DNA from: Dictyophora rubrovolvata
Taxonomy: Eukaryota > Basidiomycota > Agaricomycetes > Phallales > Phallaceae
Assembly: GCA_029959195.1 (NCBI GenBank)
Contig: CP114126.1
Location: 1,426,001-1,490,000, forward strand
DNA: 64,000 nt
Direction: 5' to 3'
Made by a program: the position numbers and the translations under genes. This document shows positions 59,523-64,000 of this stretch, in pieces (position 1 is the first letter of the stretch; each line of letters begins with the position of its first letter). The notes under the pieces were generated by a model, which saw only the letters and a list, made by a program, of their open reading frames with translations, was not told the DNA's origin and ran no database searches.

Positions 59523-62138
59523 CTACAACCCCCGTTTCCTAAATACTAATGGCTCATGGTCCGGTCTATCAATAAGAGTGTTTCATTCAAAATGCATCGT
59601 ACGACATCTTTGAGAAGATGAAAAAAAACTATCACTCACGAAAACGTCACTTGAGTCCGGGATTTAAGCAGCTTTGCCCGCTTTTCCATATCATTCAAAC
59701 CGGCATACTCCTTTTCCGGATCTTTCAATTCGATTTTGAAGTGCTTTATAATGACTACAAGCAAAGCGACTGCCTATCAGATGGAAGTTCAGTTAAAAGT
59801 TCAAAAACCAAAGCTTCTATTTTGTTTCAAACCCTACCTCTACTTCCGCAAAGCTACATATATGCGTCATGATAAAAAAAAAAATGAGAAAGGCAAAAGT
59901 CAAAGCTACGGTGTATTTGAAAGCTCACCGACGACCAATGCAACCTCTCAGTCCTTGAAACGATCGAAATTGAGCTAATCCATTACAACACAATAATTGG
60001 TATTTACCTCCAGAAAATGGTATGTGGGCATCCTTATTCCACTTTCCCATATAGCGTGAAGGATCGAATTTTTCGGGTTCAGGCCAATACTTGGCTAAAA
60101 GAAGAGTAACCACAAAGTTTAATTAAATGTAACCATTTCAATGAACCCACGATTGTAATGCAATGCAATGACATCGAGTAGTAAGGCGCAGCCTTTGGCA
60201 ACGGGAAGCTGTTCGACCGTTCCGTCGCTGCGCCGCATTGGGATTGTCGTATCCTCCGTCGCCTGCTTTGATATAATTGGGATCTACATATCACAAGTTA
60301 ATCATTTGCTCATTTGGGTTGTATTTTCTTTACCGCAGGAAACAGCCGCATGGCTTCATAAAAAGTAGCCGAGACGTATGAGAAAGAATTCATTTGTTCG
60401 TATATCTAAATGGTATAAAAAAAGGCGGCACAAAAAGAAACCCAAAAAAAAGAGCTTTCTTACAGGTTCTTCTCCGTTTAGCGTTTCGATAATGTGTTTA
60501 TACAACTTTTCTTGCTCGTCTTCGTGAATCGCCAAAAGGCCTAACGCGTAAGCAAGTGAATGTGCAACTGTCTGGTTTACAATATCAAGAGATTATATCT
60601 TGGCAGATTTAATTGACCGACCTCATGTCCAGCAAGAAGGAAGATGAACATGTTCGCTATACGTCGTGTCAAACAATCATACTCCACCCATGACCTTCAA
60701 CTTGACCTACCGAAAACTTCCTCATTCGTAAATTTATCAGTCGCATCATCCCAATTCCCTTCATTACTGGCCAGAATGGCATTGAAAAGATCAGGGCGCT
60801 CGACAGCATCGGAGCTCTTCATTTGCCGTCGTTCGTCGATCATCTCTTCCATATAGAGCTATGTGAATGGTGTTTAATCATTTATTTTTAGGAAAAAGGC
60901 ATGATAAAAGCTTACATTTAGGTCTTGATAAGCTTCATGGGTTTCGCGTATGACAGTAGAAAAAGGGGACATCCATTCCGAAGTAAAGATCTTTATAGGT
61001 AGTCTCTTGGTGAAAGTATGTATTGCATGGCGAAATGAATGTTTATGTCCGGGAGGAACATCTTGATCGTCTTCATCCCAGGATATGAACCGTCCGAATC
61101 CTAGCATACGTTTGAGCGCGAAGGACTTCAACAAGAAATGTGGATAACCAACCAGCTCCAGAAATCACTCGCAAAGCAAGCTAGGGGGTTTATAAACTAA
61201 ACACAGTCAACCTCCCGTGAGTGGAATCAACCTACTTCGACAGTAATTTCCGGAATGTGATCGATCTCAACACACCCCTTGTCTCCCCAATGGTCAATAA
61301 GTCCATTCATCGCTTTGACAGATTCTTCCCAAACCATCTTGTTATTTTTCTGTAAGAAATAATGTTTATGTCAATCGCGCTGGAAATTAAGTCCGCGATT
61401 TTGAGAACTGCACGTACTTCTGACAGGCTTGGAGAGACGGCTTTTCTGTGTCTCTTCCATACATCTCCTTCCGCAGTGATGATATTGACGCCGAATACTG
61501 TGATATTGTCGTAGACTTCGTGATACTTCTGAAATCGATTCCTGTCGGAAAATATTTCCTGCAGTCATATGTATCAATGGGGGTGAGTTGGGTACAAAAA
61601 AAGGACTCAAACCTGGATCGTCAAAGGATCCGCGATGATATATCCAGGTTGAATGGACGGAAAACAAGTAATCTAAAAAGAGTATGATTGTTAAACGCAA
61701 ATGCCATTTTCAAAGATAACACTTGGTTTTCTTACACAATTGATAACGTCGTTTTCTCCTCTGGAACTGAGCACTATGACAATAAAGTTCAATGTAGGCG
61801 AAAGAAATCAAGAGGGAAGATTTTACCTTTATGCTTTAATTTTGCTGGCCATTCATATCCGAGAGAAACGTATGGTATTGACGGTACAAGCTTTGATTAA
61901 AAGATGACAAGCAGCGCTCAGTTAATAAGCCAGTACTTACCATTAAAGGACCTGCTGATTGTAGTCTGAAGAAAAATCGGAGACCTGTCTTGTATCTTCA
62001 AGAGAAAATCGTTCAGTTTAAGGCGAATTCTAACATATCAGCCACGTACTGTAGACCATGCAAGGCTTTGCGATACGTGCGAACAATGGAGACCGCCCAT
62101 AGCGAGACAAGGAGAAGCGATATCCAGCCCCAAACCAT
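59523..62138 (-). CDS. Cytochrome P450 monooxygenase
   Basis: Membrane-anchored P450 with many small exons (about 14-16) and some 550 residues. The N-terminal anchor reads MVWGWISLLLVSLWAVSIVR. NITVFGVNIITAEGDVWKRH is the C-helix region with WKRHRK. FGRFISWDEDDQDVPPGHKH is typical of several basidiomycete P450 families. The I-helix is FIFLLAGHETVAHSLAYALG. K-helix ExxR is YEAMRLFPA. PERF-type KYWPEPEKFDPSRYMGKW follows. The heme loop FSGG/LRGCIGRR holds the axial Cys and is split by an intron. The end, after a last intron, is DHEPLVFRKRGL at 59523. The CYP family and substrate cannot be set from sequence alone. The adjacent methyltransferase suggests secondary metabolism. Confidence 0.88.
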
Positions 62139-63537
62139 AGCGTTTTCTGCGAAGTAACACGACCTAGCTGTTCAATGTGCTAAGGACAAAACAGAAAGGC
62201 TGCGAATATTGTCTTATAAAAAAACTAATATATTATATTACAGCATAACCGGAGGAGGTGGCTGTGATGGAATTTCAATCCAGCTAAGTCCAAGCGAGAT
62301 CAAATTAACCACGTTGGCCAATAAAATGGGAAAAGAAGCGTAAGGTCCAACAGTTGAGATGTTTGAGCGTCATCATGTCACCAAGGTTGGATCTGGAGCT
62401 TTATTCTCCCGGTGAGCTTTTTGGGAAGTGGCGGCTTATAATTGGCTTGTAATCACTGCGAAGAGAGCTCAGACTGATAATGTGAACGGTGCCGGTGATT
62501 GGTCACCAACCACCCGGCGCACAGAACTGTTGAGGAACAAAGATGGCCATAGCTTCTGATGACTAAACTGGCTTGACTCTTCAATCGTTCTTGTAATTCA
62601 AGTATAACTTGTAATTGGTGAGAGATACTTATATCAATCAAAATGCTATATATCATAATTATCAATAGACACTCGCGGTCGGTATCTTCAACCAGGCACG
62701 ACCGCTGCCGGTGGGCACAGTAGATGTCAACGTTCGTCGCGCGAGGTTTTGTGCGGTTTCCCAATGCCAAATCTCAGTTGAGCTGCTAACGATTATCACA
62801 ACCTAACAATTCAAGCTCACGATCGGTCTTTCACGTTGTCAACCAAATCGAGAATATTTCCCAGTACAATGAGATATTTACACACGATTACGAACGGACT
62901 ATACACGTGAAGTAGACCAAGTAGAGACTAACCTGTAACTTAACGTCTCAACTGTATTCTAGTACATAGTTTCACCGGCCTCAAACAACACTCGATCACC
63001 CCTCCGCTCTTCGTGGTGAACAAAACGTTTTCTATGGTGTCTATCATCTGCACAACCTATGCGGAAAATCGTCGGTTTACCGTGCTGGGGCACCGACGTT
63101 CGAACAAACTTGCAACGGGGTTGGTTTCCAATGGGGTCCAATTTGGGATGGTCTCAGTCTCCCTTTTTCAGATTTCAGCTACAGTGTTTCACTCTTCTAA
63201 ACACATAGTAGCTCGAAGATAAAGGAGAAAAGAAGGTGTTTAATTCCATTTACCCTGTTCCTAAGCATTTGCGCCTTGAATTCTGTTCTACGTTATACAG
63301 TCCTGGGATCGGGGGTCAGTCTTAATCGTAAATTGTTAGCACCACTCCTAGAGTTGGTCAGGATTTATGACCAGGAGGGTTTTCGGATTTCCCTACACGT
63401 ACCTCCACTCAAAACTGATGGATATCGATTCGTCCATAACTTTCAAGTAATTGGATATTATACATCCCCGTTAATTTAATATTTATGCCCTAAATATATT
63501 AGCGAGGAGCCAAGGCGCGTACTTCCATCAAAACGCG
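62139..63537. other. Gene-free stretch of 1.4 kb
   Basis: No gene is supported. It starts with the P450 promoter. Open frames on opposite strands around 62950-63230 overlap each other and have no recognisable family feature. Confidence 0.45.
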
Positions 63538-63847
63538 ATGCGCTCGCCGCTGATAATTTCAATTGAACCTGCTTTACTGGCTTTACTCCACGCTAACCCC
63601 GAGGTAAGCTCATATAACCGTTTTGGTATATCAGATTTTCGAATATATTGATTCAGATCCTCCTTTTGTAATCCACCTATTGGCATTATTGCTTATCTGT
63701 TAGTTACCCGATGGACGAACAATCAACCCGACGACGCTTTTTGCTCTGATGCGAGACAAATGGTCCTTGCGTTGCCTTTTTTTTTCGCATGCTCAAATCC
63801 CTTTTGTCCATTTGCGAAAGGAAACACAACACGGTATTCAAGTTTAA
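63538..63847 (+). CDS. Possible small hypothetical protein
   Basis: Tentative two-exon gene. The ATG at 63538 begins MRSPLIISIEPALLALLHAN, then NPE. A GTAAGC donor follows at 63604. An acceptor at CTGTTAG (63703) continues in frame with LPDGRTINPTTLFALMRDKW and KETQHGIQV to a stop at 63845-63847. That gives about 70 residues. An earlier acceptor near 63657 would stop at once. I do not recognise the protein. It could also continue past the window or be a chance frame. Confidence 0.28.
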
Positions 63848-64000
63848 AAGCCGTTTGCCCGGTGAAGCGGTCAGGTTGAATAACGAATGTTCCAGAAAAG
63901 CCGGAGATCAGTCATCATTGCAAAAAAAAAAGTCGATCCAGGATGACAATAAATAACGCTCGCTCCACGTTGGGCTAGGGAGATTGCCACAGGCCATTTC

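Overview
The window looks like nuclear DNA of an intron-rich basidiomycete fungus, most likely an Agaricomycete. Almost every gene is cut by introns of about 48-70 bp with GT...AG ends. The gene set is fungal (Sec14, Tah18, fimbrin, fungal CM1 spindle-pole protein, Mak5). It also holds families typical of mushrooms: an AA3-type GMC oxidoreductase, a Y3-like glycan-binding protein and a basidiomycete-style P450. The genus cannot be named from the sequence alone.

Layout. Positions 1-3340 are gene-free and repeat-derived. They hold two copies of one LTR in opposite orientation, one of them flanked by a perfect 5-bp target-site duplication. From 3.4 to 36 kb there is a dense, well-conserved housekeeping block: kgd4(+), RPC1(-), RPT4(+), HEM12(+), TAH18(-), a CM1 microtubule-organiser protein(-), fimbrin SAC6(+), eIF5B(-), MAK5(+), MED10(+), proteasome alpha1 SCL1(-), cytochrome c(+), RPN10(+) and SEC14(-). 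From 36.7 to 44.2 kb lie a large SH3/Ras-association polarity-type protein and a secreted GMC oxidoreductase. From 44.2 to 47.5 kb the sequence is gene-poor, and a Y3-like lectin gene is hidden there in small exons. From 47.5 to 56.1 kb come CSTF2/RNA15, an NFD4-type MFS transporter, a lineage-specific Cys-cluster protein, mitochondrial malate dehydrogenase and an intron-bearing tRNA-Leu. The right end (56.3-64 kb) is accessory: a GPI-type Ser/Thr-rich surface protein, a SAM methyltransferase next to a P450, and a possible small unknown gene.

How the genes relate. Three 26S proteasome genes (RPT4, SCL1, RPN10) sit within 26 kb, among core gene-expression genes (Pol III, Mediator, eIF5B, Mak5, CstF64) and mitochondrial metabolism genes (Kgd4, cytochrome c, Mdh1, with HEM12 feeding heme synthesis). 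Several are paired head-to-head across 95-350 bp. Those short promoters, and a few others, repeatedly carry an ACGCGTC-type element. That shared element is the most system-like signal seen here. I did not find an obviously novel defence or mobile system. The most unusual items are the set of frame-preserving, stop-free introns in CSTF2 (one holding an in-frame 42-bp tandem duplication), the cryptic Y3-like gene, and an unassigned coding-like exon just downstream of TAH18.

Exon boundaries were placed by eye from splice signals and family conservation. Gene ends are given from start to stop codon and include introns.
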